Position numbers and translations under genes: made by a program. From Megamonas hypermegale (GTDB taxonomy: Bacteria; Bacillota; Negativicutes; Selenomonadales; Selenomonadaceae), in NCBI RefSeq assembly GCF_900187035.1, contig NZ_LT906446.1, positions 124,001 to 188,000 on the forward strand: a DNA stretch of 64,000 nucleotides, written 5' to 3'. The notes below the pieces were generated by a model. The model saw nothing but the letters and a program-made list of their open reading frames with translations. It did not search any database and was not told the origin of the DNA. This document shows, piece by piece, positions 53,646 through 62,340 of the stretch. Within the stretch, counting starts at the first letter, position 1; each line of letters opens with the position of its first letter.

Positions 53646-55217
53646 ATGAGTAGTGATGTGCAATTATTTTTAGAAACTTGTACAAAAATAGATGAATTGA
53701 GCAAAAGTGAAAAAAGTAAAATTGTATTGGTTTATAGCAATATTACTAGATTAGTCTATGTCGTTAAATATTTAAAAAATGATGATTTAGAAAAATTACA
53801 TACATTGTATAAAAATTTGCAGACGCTTCATTGTAAATTAATTCCTAAGATAAGCTATTTATATCGTGATGATGTTCAATTAATCGTCATTGAAGAATTT
53901 ATCAACGGCAGAACTTTAGCGGATTTATTGATGGAGCAAAAAGATTTTCCTGATGAAGAAATAAAGGATATATTATTACAACTATGCAAAGGTTTGTCTT
54001 TTTTGCACAAAAAAGATATTATTCATCAAGATATTAAACCGAGCAATATTCTTTTGACAAATGATGATGTTGTGAAATTGATTGATTTTGATGTAGCGCG
54101 AACTTATAAGTATGACCAAAAATACAATACGCAATATTTTGGCACTAAAGGATATGCAGCACCTGAACAATATGGTTGGGGGCAAACGGATAATCGTTCA
54201 GATATTTATGCGTTGGGAAATACGATACAGATGCTTAAGCCAAAGTCAAATTTATTAAGGCGAATAGTGCATAAAGCTTTGCAATTTGACCCGGATAATA
54301 GATACCAATCAGTTAATGAAATCATAGATGAAGTAAACGGTGAATATAAATATTGTTTTAAGGAATTGCCTTTAAATGAAATAGAAATTATGCTTAAAGA
54401 CAAAATTAATTTATTTAAGCCGAAAATACCTGAGACTAAGGATTACATGTTTAATAAAAATGATATTGATGTATCTTTTCCGATAAGCCTTGTTAATTCA
54501 TATGATTTTGAAACACAACAAGAAGCTTTGCAAGTGGCGATGGAAGAGTTTGAGCAATTGATGTTTTCTAATATGGATACGTATATAATGGATGTACTTG
54601 ATTATTATAAAGCGCATCATTTAAAAAAATATTGTGTATATCAATCAATTGATACGAATTACTATTACAGTGTAAATAAAAAAGTAGAAAAATTAATTGA
54701 AGAGGTTGAAGGCAGATTTAAACTTAAATTTCCAGATTATATAAAGATATTTGAGTTTATTCCAGAATATACGAATTTTGCAGGCAGTGAAGATAGAGCT
54801 AATTTTCATTTATGGCAATTAAAGCATATTGAAGAAACGAATTATGTAGCGGAAATTAAACTGAATTTCTTTAATCGAACCATGGCAGATACAACACAGC
54901 GATTTATCGCCTATGCAGATGAATTTTTGCAGACGACGATAGATATTGGGGAAAATCGCATTATTAAGATGAAAGATGGAAAAAAAGTAGTGGATACAGC
55001 ATATCATTTTAATATTGATAAAGTTTGTATTAAATTCATGGAAGAAATTTTAAACAGTACACAAAAGGTATTGCAAAATAGTTCTGATTTGCGAGGCGAT
55101 GTTGAAGGACTCATTCAAAAATCGTATTTACCGGAATTAAAAAAAGCTTTAGAGAAAAAAACACAAGAGATACTTTATTTTTTAAAACGAAATAATTCAA
55201 TAGAAAAAGCATACTAG
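53646..55217 (+). CDS. Hanks-type Ser/Thr protein kinase-like protein
   Basis: A 523-residue soluble protein. The N-terminal ~230 residues are a eukaryotic-like kinase domain: Lys41 (VVKYL), HQDIKPSN (127-134), DFD (147-149) in place of DFG, and GTKGYAAPE (166-174). The HRD Arg is Gln here, so activation-loop control is probably absent. There is no membrane anchor or PASTA domain. The C-terminal ~290 residues are unrecognised. PpkA-type kinases control T6SS firing in proteobacteria, so a regulatory link to the nearby injection locus is possible but not shown. Confidence 0.8.
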   Translation: MSSDVQLFLETCTKIDELSKSEKSKIVLVYSNITRLVYVVKYLKNDDLEKLHTLYKNLQTLHCKLIPKISYLYRDDVQLIVIEEFINGRTLADLLMEQKDFPDEEIKDILLQLCKGLSFLHKKDIIHQDIKPSNILLTNDDVVKLIDFDVARTYKYDQKYNTQYFGTKGYAAPEQYGWGQTDNRSDIYALGNTIQMLKPKSNLLRRIVHKALQFDPDNRYQSVNEIIDEVNGEYKYCFKELPLNEIEIMLKDKINLFKPKIPETKDYMFNKNDIDVSFPISLVNSYDFETQQEALQVAMEEFEQLMFSNMDTYIMDVLDYYKAHHLKKYCVYQSIDTNYYYSVNKKVEKLIEEVEGRFKLKFPDYIKIFEFIPEYTNFAGSEDRANFHLWQLKHIEETNYVAEIKLNFFNRTMADTTQRFIAYADEFLQTTIDIGENRIIKMKDGKKVVDTAYHFNIDKVCIKFMEEILNSTQKVLQNSSDLRGDVEGLIQKSYLPELKKALEKKTQEILYFLKRNNSIEKAY

Positions 55218-55245
55218 ATGATAGTATGCTTTCTTAATAAATGTC

Positions 55246-55677
55246 TTATTTTAATAATTCTTTTTCTCCATATTGAGCGAGTAATAAATTAGTATCAATT
55301 ACATTGAGATGCTTTTTTAAGGCATAAATTATGATGGAGTCCCATTTGTTGCGGGGATATAAAGCATTGTGGCAGGAATGCCAAAGTAGATGATTTGTTT
55401 CATCTTCATTTAATTGCATGCTAAGTGCTAAAGCTAATACTTTCGCGCGTGCTGGATTTTTTTTCTCTCCAGAAAATATTTTGTAAGCATAAGATTTATC
55501 TAATCCAGAGTTTTTTATCACATCTGTTTTATTCATGTCTTTGCTTTCTAATAAGTCTTCTAGAAAAACTTTTAAATTAGCTTCTTTGAAGTCCTGTTGA
55601 TTTTCTGTTATAAATTTATTGAGATTGTTTTCTTCTTTTAATTTATTGGCAAGTTTATCAGTAATTTTTTCAGTCAT
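55246..55677 (-). CDS. XRE-like HTH protein
   Basis: A 143-residue protein with a helix-turn-helix in its middle (about 55-95): SKDMNKTDVIKNSGLDKSYA then YKIFSGEKKNPARAKVLALA. The flanking parts are helical. It converges with the kinase gene (28-base gap). Kinase plus HTH pairs are seen in Firmicute accessory loci; whether the HTH is a kinase substrate is inference. Confidence 0.7.
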   Translation of the reverse strand: MTEKITDKLANKLKEENNLNKFITENQQDFKEANLKVFLEDLLESKDMNKTDVIKNSGLDKSYAYKIFSGEKKNPARAKVLALALSMQLNEDETNHLLWHSCHNALYPRNKWDSIIIYALKKHLNVIDTNLLLAQYGEKELLK

Positions 55678-55956
55678 GACGCATAACCTCGTAATTATTT
55701 TTATTTATGATATAATATTAAAATATTATATCGATTAAAACAAGTTAACGATATATTTTTATAAAGTAATTATAAATAAAATATATGGAAAAATTTTTTA
55801 TTATAGATATTTACTATTTTTGAAAAAAGTGTATAATAAGGATTGTAAATGAAATACAAATGTACTTATAATTAATAATAATGAATAAGAATATAGTAAA
55901 TTTAAGATAAATTTTTTATTATATTTAAGTATTTTAAACTGAGGAGGTAGTCTTTA
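55678..55956. other. AT-rich divergent promoter region
   Basis: A 279-base gap that must hold the promoters of the HTH gene and sucC. I see no clear riboswitch or hairpin. GAGGAGGTAG just ahead of 55957 is the sucC ribosome site. Confidence 0.5.
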
Positions 55957-57129
55957 GTGAATATTCACGAATATCAGGCTAAACAGATTTTTAGAGAATT
56001 TGGCGTAGCAGTGCCAAATGGTGTACCTGCTTTTTCTGTAGATGAAGCAGTAGCTAATGCTGAAACAAAATTAACAGGTCCGGTTTATGTTGTTAAAGCC
56101 CAAATACATGCTGGTGGCCGTGGAAAAGCTGGCGGTGTTAAACTTGCTAAATCTTTAGATGAAGTAAAAACTTATGCTAGTGAAATTTTGGGAAAAGTAC
56201 TTGTTACTAAACAAACAGGTCCTGCAGGTAAAAAAGTAAATCGTCTTTTAATTGAAGAAGGTTGCAAATTTAAAAAAGAATTATATTTAAGTTTCACTGT
56301 TGACCGTGTTTCTTCTAGAATTGTAATGATTGGTTCTGAAGAAGGCGGTATGGAAATTGAAGAAGTAGCTGCTAAAACTCCAGAAAAAATCTTTAAAGAA
56401 TATATTGACCCACTTTTAGGACTTACTTCTTATCAAGCTACTCGCATGGCATATAAAATGAACTTTACACCAGCTTCCGTAAGAAAAGCTGCTGCATTAA
56501 TGCAAAATCTCTATAAATTATTTATCGCTAAAGATTGTTCCTTAGCTGAAATCAATCCTCTTGTTATCACTGAAGATGATAATGTAATGGCTCTTGATGC
56601 TAAATTGAATTTTGACGATAGTGCATTATTCCGTCATCCAGATGTACAAGCATTGCGTGATGTAACTGAAGAAGACCCTAAAGAATTAGAAGCAGCACAG
56701 CTTGGCCTTAATTATGTAAATTTAGGTGGCGATGTTGCTTGTATGGTAAATGGTGCAGGTCTTGCAATGGCTACTGTTGATATTATCAAATATTACGGTG
56801 GAGAACCTGCAAACTTCTTGGATATCGGTGGACAGAGTACACCAGAAGACAATGCTAAAGCATTTAAAATCATGCTTGAAGGCGGTCAAGCAAAAGGTAT
56901 TTTTGTTAATATCTTTGGTGGTATTAATAGATGCGATAAAGTTGCAGAAGGTATTGTAAAAGCTAGCCAATTAATCGATTTAAATGTACCAATTGTAGTT
57001 CGTCTTGAAGGTACTAATGTTAAAGAAGGCCGCGAAATTTTGAAAAATGCTAATGTACCAGGTCTTATCATGGCAGAATCCATGGAACTTGGCGCACAGA
57101 AAATCGTAGAATTAGTAAAAAATGCCTGA
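55957..57129 (+). CDS. sucC: Succinyl-CoA synthetase beta subunit
   Basis: ADP-forming succinate-CoA ligase beta chain, 390 residues (normal). The ATP-grasp N-terminus ([20 protein letters not shown]), [35 protein letters not shown] and [19 protein letters not shown] with the C-terminal [16 protein letters not shown] are present. It starts with GTG 55957. In an anaerobe it works in the propionate/succinate route. sucD follows after 18 bases. Confidence 0.95.
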   Translation: MNIHEYQAKQIFREFGVAVPNGVPAFSVDEAVANAETKLTGPVYVVKAQIHAGGRGKAGGVKLAKSLDEVKTYASEILGKVLVTKQTGPAGKKVNRLLIEEGCKFKKELYLSFTVDRVSSRIVMIGSEEGGMEIEEVAAKTPEKIFKEYIDPLLGLTSYQATRMAYKMNFTPASVRKAAALMQNLYKLFIAKDCSLAEINPLVITEDDNVMALDAKLNFDDSALFRHPDVQALRDVTEEDPKELEAAQLGLNYVNLGGDVACMVNGAGLAMATVDIIKYYGGEPANFLDIGGQSTPEDNAKAFKIMLEGGQAKGIFVNIFGGINRCDKVAEGIVKASQLIDLNVPIVVRLEGTNVKEGREILKNANVPGLIMAESMELGAQKIVELVKNA

Positions 57130-57147
57130 TACGGGAGGGAATAGTTC

Positions 57148-58050
57148 GTGGGAATTTTTGTTAATAAAGATACAAAAGTAATCGTACAGGGAGCAACTGG
57201 TAAAGTTGCTATGTTCCATACGAAACATATGTTAGAATATGGTACAAATATCGTAGGTGGCGTAACACCAGGTAAAGGTGGACAAGTTGTTAACGGTGTG
57301 CCTATTTTTAATACAGTAGAAGAAGCTGTAAAAGCAACAGGTGCAAATGCTTCCGTTATCTTTGTACCAGCAAAATTTGCAGCTGATAGTATTTTAGAAG
57401 CTATTGATGCTGAACTTGATATAGTTGTATGTGTAACAGAACACATTCCAGTTTTAGATATGGTTATGGTTCGTCGTGCACTTGAAGGTAAAAAGACTCG
57501 TTTAATTGGTCCAAACTGCCCAGGTATTATGACAACTGATGAATGCAATATCGGTATCATTCCAGATAAAATTCATCGCAAAGGTCATGTAGGTATTGTA
57601 TCTCGCTCTGGCACATTGACTTATGAAGCAATGGCACAGATGACAAAAGCTGGACTTGGTCAAACTACTATCGTAGGTATTGGCGGTGACCCAGTAAAAG
57701 GTACAGACTTCATTGAAGTATTAAAAGCATTTAATGAAGACCCAGAAACAAAAGCAGTTATGATGATTGGTGAAATTGGCGGTACAGCTGAAGAAGATGC
57801 AGCTGAATGGATTAAAGCTAATATGAAAAAACCTGTAGCAGCTTTCATCAGCGGACAGCAGGCTCCTCCAGGCAAACGTATGGGTCATGCTGGTGCGATT
57901 ATCGCTGGCGGTAAAGGTTCTGCAGCTGATAAAATTAAAGCTTTAAATGATGTCGGCATTGAAGTTGCTAAGACTGTTGCTCATATGGGTGATACTATGG
58001 TAGACACTCTTAAAAAAGCTGGCATTTATGAAGAATGCAAGACTTGTTAA
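57148..58050 (+). CDS. sucD: Succinyl-CoA synthetase alpha subunit
   Basis: CoA-binding alpha chain, 300 residues. Landmarks are [59 protein letters not shown] and the phospho-His loop [17 protein letters not shown] (catalytic His). The start is GTG 57148 behind GGGAGGG. Confidence 0.95.
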   Translation: MGIFVNKDTKVIVQGATGKVAMFHTKHMLEYGTNIVGGVTPGKGGQVVNGVPIFNTVEEAVKATGANASVIFVPAKFAADSILEAIDAELDIVVCVTEHIPVLDMVMVRRALEGKKTRLIGPNCPGIMTTDECNIGIIPDKIHRKGHVGIVSRSGTLTYEAMAQMTKAGLGQTTIVGIGGDPVKGTDFIEVLKAFNEDPETKAVMMIGEIGGTAEEDAAEWIKANMKKPVAAFISGQQAPPGKRMGHAGAIIAGGKGSAADKIKALNDVGIEVAKTVAHMGDTMVDTLKKAGIYEECKTC

Positions 58051-58088
58051 GATATAAAAATTGTTTTATTAATTTTTAGAGAGAGTAT

Positions 58089-58122
58089 AGATAGGCAGAT
58101 TTTTTCTGCCTATCTTTTTTTG
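58089..58122 (+). terminator. Terminator after sucCD
   Basis: AGATAGGCAG pairs with CTGCCTATCT, followed by T7. Confidence 0.9.
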
Positions 58123-58136
58123 TTATTTGGCAATAA

Positions 58137-58168
58137 AAAAGCGAACTCTTAAATGAGCTCGCTTTTTT
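58137..58168. terminator. Terminator of the dehydrogenase gene
   Basis: AAAAGCGA... pairs with ...TCGCTTTT; the A/T tails allow use on the minus strand. Confidence 0.75.
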
Positions 58169-58184
58169 TATCATCAAATATATT

Positions 58185-59135
58185 TTATTCTTTAGCACTA
58201 GCAATAGCTTTTTTTACACTTTCAGCAGAAGCGTAGAGTAAATCGAGTTCTTCTTTTGGAAGATGTGGAGCGAAGGAACGAACGATACCATCAGCACAAA
58301 TCATACGTGGAATGCTGAGTGCAACGTCGCTTAAACCGTATTCGCCTTCTAATACAGCGGACATAGGCAAAATAGTATGTTCGTTGTACATGAAGGATTT
58401 AGTGAAACGAGCAGCTACCATAGCAATACCAGTATTTGTGTAACCTTTTAAGTTAATGATGTCATATGCTCTATTAACAAGTGCTTGTTCGATAGCTTTT
58501 TTATCAAGTTTGTCATCAAAATGGAAATATTCATCAATATGTTCAAGACCGAGACCGGCAACGTTTACTGTACTCCATGCAGTAAATGCAGAGTTACCAT
58601 GTTCACCAAGAACATAACCATGGATATTTTTAGGATCAATATGATAACGGTCTGCGATAATTCTACGTAAACGGAATGTTTCAAGCATTGTACCAGTACC
58701 GATGATTTTTTCACGAGGATAATCGAATTGAGTAGAAACATGATATGTAGCTACATCAAGTGGATTAGTAATCATGAGGATAATTGCATCTTTTGTGTAT
58801 TTAACGATTTCGGACATAACACTGCTCATGATTTTGCAGTTTGTTTTGGATAAGATAAGACGATCAGGTTTTTCACCAGGTTTGATACTAGGACCAGCAG
58901 TGATAATAATTAAATCAGCATCTTTGCAGTCAGAGTAGTCACCATAATAAGTTCTAATATTAAGGCTATGAATACAAGATGTTGCATCATTAGCATCAAG
59001 TGCTTCACCTTTACATTTATTTTCATTTAAATCGATAAGTGCAATTTCAGAAGCAAGTTGAAAATCTAATAATTTTGTAAGAACAGCAGAACCTACATTA
59101 CTAGCACCTACGATGACAACTTTACCTTTAAACAT
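58185..59135 (-). CDS. LDH/MDH-superfamily L-2-hydroxyacid dehydrogenase
   Basis: A 316-residue NAD-dependent dehydrogenase. N-terminal GASNVGSAVLTKLL and IALIDLNENKCKGEALD, the substrate loop TAGPSIKPGEKPDR, TNPLDVATY, GTGTMLETFRLRRI and the active-site GEHGNS are present. The loop residue at the LDH specificity position (normally Gln before KPGE) is Ile and the loop is one residue longer after the Glu than in L-lactate dehydrogenase. It may therefore prefer a bulkier 2-hydroxyacid. L-lactate dehydrogenase is the conservative call. Confidence 0.8.
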   Translation of the reverse strand: MFKGKVVIVGASNVGSAVLTKLLDFQLASEIALIDLNENKCKGEALDANDATSCIHSLNIRTYYGDYSDCKDADLIIITAGPSIKPGEKPDRLILSKTNCKIMSSVMSEIVKYTKDAIILMITNPLDVATYHVSTQFDYPREKIIGTGTMLETFRLRRIIADRYHIDPKNIHGYVLGEHGNSAFTAWSTVNVAGLGLEHIDEYFHFDDKLDKKAIEQALVNRAYDIINLKGYTNTGIAMVAARFTKSFMYNEHTILPMSAVLEGEYGLSDVALSIPRMICADGIVRSFAPHLPKEELDLLYASAESVKKAIASAKE

Positions 59136-59395
59136 GAAAAAATACCCCCTATTTCATTATTAACATAAAGATTTTTTGTTAATTTAATGATAGCATTTTA
59201 CTAATATTGTGTCAATTTTTTATACCTTTTAGTTATGAATAATGTGAAATACTTTTATTAAAGTAATAAATAATAATAAAAAAGCTTTTTCTTGCCAAAT
59301 GATTTGATGTATTATATATTATAAGATATTAAGAATATATAAATTAACATCTTAATAAAAGATTATAACTAACTCGAAGAAAGGGAGTAAGATTA

Positions 59396-60439
59396 ATGTT
59401 TGGAATGTCTATGGATATTGGTATTGACCTTGGAACAGCTAATGTCCTCATTTATATAAAAGGCAAAGGCATTGTAATACGGGAACCATCTGTTGTTGCT
59501 ATAGATAAAGACAGTAATCGTATTTTAGCAATTGGTGAAGAAGCACGTCGTATGATTGGACGTACACCAGGCAATATCGTAGCTATAAGACCACTTAGAG
59601 ATGGCGTAATTGCTGACTATGATATAACAGAACAAATGATACGATATTTTATCGGTAGAGTTTCTGGCCGCCGTTTTATGTTTAGACCTCGTATCATGAT
59701 TTGTGTACCATCTCGTATTACTACAGTAGAAAAAAGAGCAGTACAAGAAGCTGCAATGCAAGCTGGTGCAAGTCATGCTGAACTCATTGAAGAACCTATG
59801 GCAGCTGCTATGGGCGCAGGTCTTGATGTTTCTGAACCAAATGGTTGCATGGTTATAGATATTGGTGGCGGAACAACAGATGTTGCTGTTATCAGCTTAG
59901 GCGGTATCGTCGTAAGTGATTCACTTCGTATGGCTGGTGATAAATTTGATGATTGCATCATTACATATATTAAAAATAAACATAATGTAATGATTGGTGA
60001 ACGTACAGCTGAAAGCATTAAAATTCAAGTAGGTCAAGCATATGAAGATGCTCGTGATGAAAAAATTGAAATTCGCGGTCGTGATTTAATCACGGGACTT
60101 CCAAAAACAATAGAAGTAAAATCTAATGAAGTCAGTGAAGCTTTAGCTGAACCAGTAGCATCTATTGTACAGTGTGTAAAACGTGTACTTGAAGATACAC
60201 CACCAGAACTTTCTTCTGACATAATGGATAGAGGTATTATCATGACAGGTGGCGGCTCCATGCTTTATGGACTTGATACTTTAATTCAGAAAGAAACAGG
60301 AATTGCCACTTATTTAGCTGATGACCCATTGACTTGTGTAGCAATAGGTACAGGAAAAGCCTTAGAATATATGGATAAAATAGCTAAAAAAGGACGCAAT
60401 CTTAAATCGAATATTGCGGACAATAATACCGAAAATTAA
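59396..60439 (+). CDS. mreB: MreB/Mbl-type rod-shape-determining protein
   Basis: Actin-like cytoskeletal protein, 347 residues. Phosphate-1 GIDLGTANVLIYIKGKGI, GDGVIADYDITEQM-like RDGVIADYDITEQMI, and phosphate-2 DIGGGTTDVAVISLGGIV are intact, as is adenosine motif ITGGG (IIMTGGGSMLYGLD). The other mre genes are not adjacent, so this is probably one of several mreB paralogues. GGGAG precedes ATG 59396. Confidence 0.92.
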   Translation: MFGMSMDIGIDLGTANVLIYIKGKGIVIREPSVVAIDKDSNRILAIGEEARRMIGRTPGNIVAIRPLRDGVIADYDITEQMIRYFIGRVSGRRFMFRPRIMICVPSRITTVEKRAVQEAAMQAGASHAELIEEPMAAAMGAGLDVSEPNGCMVIDIGGGTTDVAVISLGGIVVSDSLRMAGDKFDDCIITYIKNKHNVMIGERTAESIKIQVGQAYEDARDEKIEIRGRDLITGLPKTIEVKSNEVSEALAEPVASIVQCVKRVLEDTPPELSSDIMDRGIIMTGGGSMLYGLDTLIQKETGIATYLADDPLTCVAIGTGKALEYMDKIAKKGRNLKSNIADNNTEN

Positions 60440-60466
60440 TAGACTGCATTTGCAGTCTTTTTTTCT
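60439..60466 (+). terminator. Terminator after mreB
   Basis: AGACTGCA pairs with TGCAGTCT and T8 follows. Confidence 0.8.
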
Positions 60467-60483
60467 TAAAAAAGGGAGGCAAC

Positions 60484-61941
60484 ATGAAAATAAAGAGATT
60501 AACTTCAATTTTGGCTGCTTGTTTAGTAGTAGGACAGATACAATTTAATGTGGCACAGGCAGCTGTATCTTTAGCTAAAACAAAACCAGCGGTAGAACAA
60601 ACACAAGTATTGGATAACTCTATAAAAAATAGTGAAATATCTAATATTCGTTATAGTAAATCTGATGGTAAAGTTAGATTGGTATTTGATTTAAATGAAA
60701 CGACACAATATGAAGTAAAATCAATGGATAATGGTTATGTTATGATTGATTTTTCTGAACCAATTGCTAAAAATTATGCTAGTGGAATAAATGTAAATGA
60801 TGCTTCTGTGCCATTTGTAGAAATTTATAGCGATGGAAAAACAAGTTGTGCTGTTATTCAAGTTGTAGATGGTAGTGCTTTTAGTAGCGGTGAATTGCAA
60901 AATCCTCGTAGGTTATATGTAGATATAAGCAAGGATTATGAATACAGTATAACTAAAAATTTAGAACCAGGTTTGACACAAATTTCTTATTACAGTAGAA
61001 AAAATGGTGAAAAACAAATGGCTCAATTGGTAGAAGTTGACCCTAAATATTTTAAACTTGTACCAGTTTTGGGCGGTGGCGATAAAATGGCCAAAAATAC
61101 AGTTAAAGCCATGTCGAATTATGTAGATGCAGCTGTAGCGGAAAATGCTTCATATTTTGGGGATGGAAGAGAACTGTATGGTGTTACTAAAATTGCTGGT
61201 GATTTAGTATCTTCAATGTACTTAACTCGTACAGCTTTTGGTATATTAGCTGATGGTTCACCGTATATTGGACCTGTAAGCTATCATGGAGTAGTACACA
61301 GTGACAATGGTGATTTATATGTTTCAGGTTTAAATGGTACGCGTGGTTCAAATAGTGTAATGCTTTATAATCATTATTATGGAACATCGACAGGAACAGA
61401 CAATAGTGGTACAGAATATGTAGTAAAAAATGATAAAATTGTATCTATAAATAGAGGAAATAGCCCGCTTAGAAAAGATGAAATGGTAGTTTCTGTAACG
61501 GGTGATGGTAAACAAGTATTAAATGGATTAAAAGTTGGCGATACATTACAGATAGAACAAAGCCTTAATGAACCATGGAATGCTGCTACAGATATTTTAG
61601 GCGTAGGACCGCTTTTAGTTAAAGATGGTCAAGTGGATATAACTTCTGCTGAAGAACAGATTGGTGTAGATGTTACCGGAGCTAAAGCACCTAGAACAGC
61701 TGTAGGAATTTTGCGAAATGGTAATGTAATGTTTGCTGTTTTAGATGGTAGACAATCACATAGTAGAGGTATGATGCTTGATGATTTTGCTCGCTTTTTA
61801 ATCGGTATGGATGTAGTCGATGCCGTAAATTTTGATGGTGGCGGTTCTTCTGAGATGGTAATTGGAGGAAAGATAGTGAATTCCCCATCTGATGGGCGTG
61901 AAAGACCAGTAGCTACAGCACTTACAGCTGTACGTAGATAG
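60484..61941 (+). CDS. Phosphodiester glycosidase (NAGPA) protein with AMIN domain
   Basis: A 485-residue exported protein. The signal peptide (about 1-27) is followed by an AMIN domain (about 50-150; ISNIRYSKSDGKVRLVFDL). The C-terminal half is the phosphodiester glycosidase (NAGPA/DUF2233) domain, with PRTAVGILRNGNVMFAVLDG, VDAVNFDGGGSSEMVI and RERPVATALTAV. The AMIN domain would target it to peptidoglycan or the envelope. Activity would be on phosphodiester-linked glycans. Confidence 0.85.
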   Translation: MKIKRLTSILAACLVVGQIQFNVAQAAVSLAKTKPAVEQTQVLDNSIKNSEISNIRYSKSDGKVRLVFDLNETTQYEVKSMDNGYVMIDFSEPIAKNYASGINVNDASVPFVEIYSDGKTSCAVIQVVDGSAFSSGELQNPRRLYVDISKDYEYSITKNLEPGLTQISYYSRKNGEKQMAQLVEVDPKYFKLVPVLGGGDKMAKNTVKAMSNYVDAAVAENASYFGDGRELYGVTKIAGDLVSSMYLTRTAFGILADGSPYIGPVSYHGVVHSDNGDLYVSGLNGTRGSNSVMLYNHYYGTSTGTDNSGTEYVVKNDKIVSINRGNSPLRKDEMVVSVTGDGKQVLNGLKVGDTLQIEQSLNEPWNAATDILGVGPLLVKDGQVDITSAEEQIGVDVTGAKAPRTAVGILRNGNVMFAVLDGRQSHSRGMMLDDFARFLIGMDVVDAVNFDGGGSSEMVIGGKIVNSPSDGRERPVATALTAVRR

Positions 61942-62008
61942 CTTGCTTAAGGTTATATGAATATGATATTATCAAGTTATATATAATATAAAGAAAGAAG
62001 TGGGATAA

Positions 62009-62311
62009 ATGAAAAAACGGAATATCATATTTATATTAGTAATAGCTATATTTATGGTTTGTGCGGGTTCATTAGCAATGGGTAATGCTCAAGTAGAACA
62101 AAAAGCAGTTGTTGGTGGAACAGTAAGTCATACGATAACTGTTGGAAGTGTTGTAAAAAGTGGTGATTCTTTGGTAGAAATATCTACACTTACAGGAACT
62201 ACATCAGCTTCTAGAGCTACTGTTGATGGTACAGTAAAACAAATTTTAGTAAAACAAGGCGATGAGATAAAAGCAGGACAGGTTGTTGCATATATTGAAC
62301 AATCTGAATAA
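62009..62311 (+). CDS. Small exported lipoyl-like (barrel-sandwich) protein
   Basis: A 100-residue protein. An N-terminal membrane segment or signal (about 5-23) is followed by a lipoyl/HlyD-like barrel sandwich (VKSGDSLVEISTLTGTTSAS, ATVDGTVKQILVKQGDEIKAG). The lysine that is normally modified is missing (TSASRATV at the turn), so it is not biotinylated or lipoylated. AAAGAAG lies before ATG 62009. It is probably co-transcribed with the neighbours. Confidence 0.7.
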   Translation: MKKRNIIFILVIAIFMVCAGSLAMGNAQVEQKAVVGGTVSHTITVGSVVKSGDSLVEISTLTGTTSASRATVDGTVKQILVKQGDEIKAGQVVAYIEQSE

Positions 62312-62340
62312 AAATTTAAAGTAGATTGGAATATTGTTAA

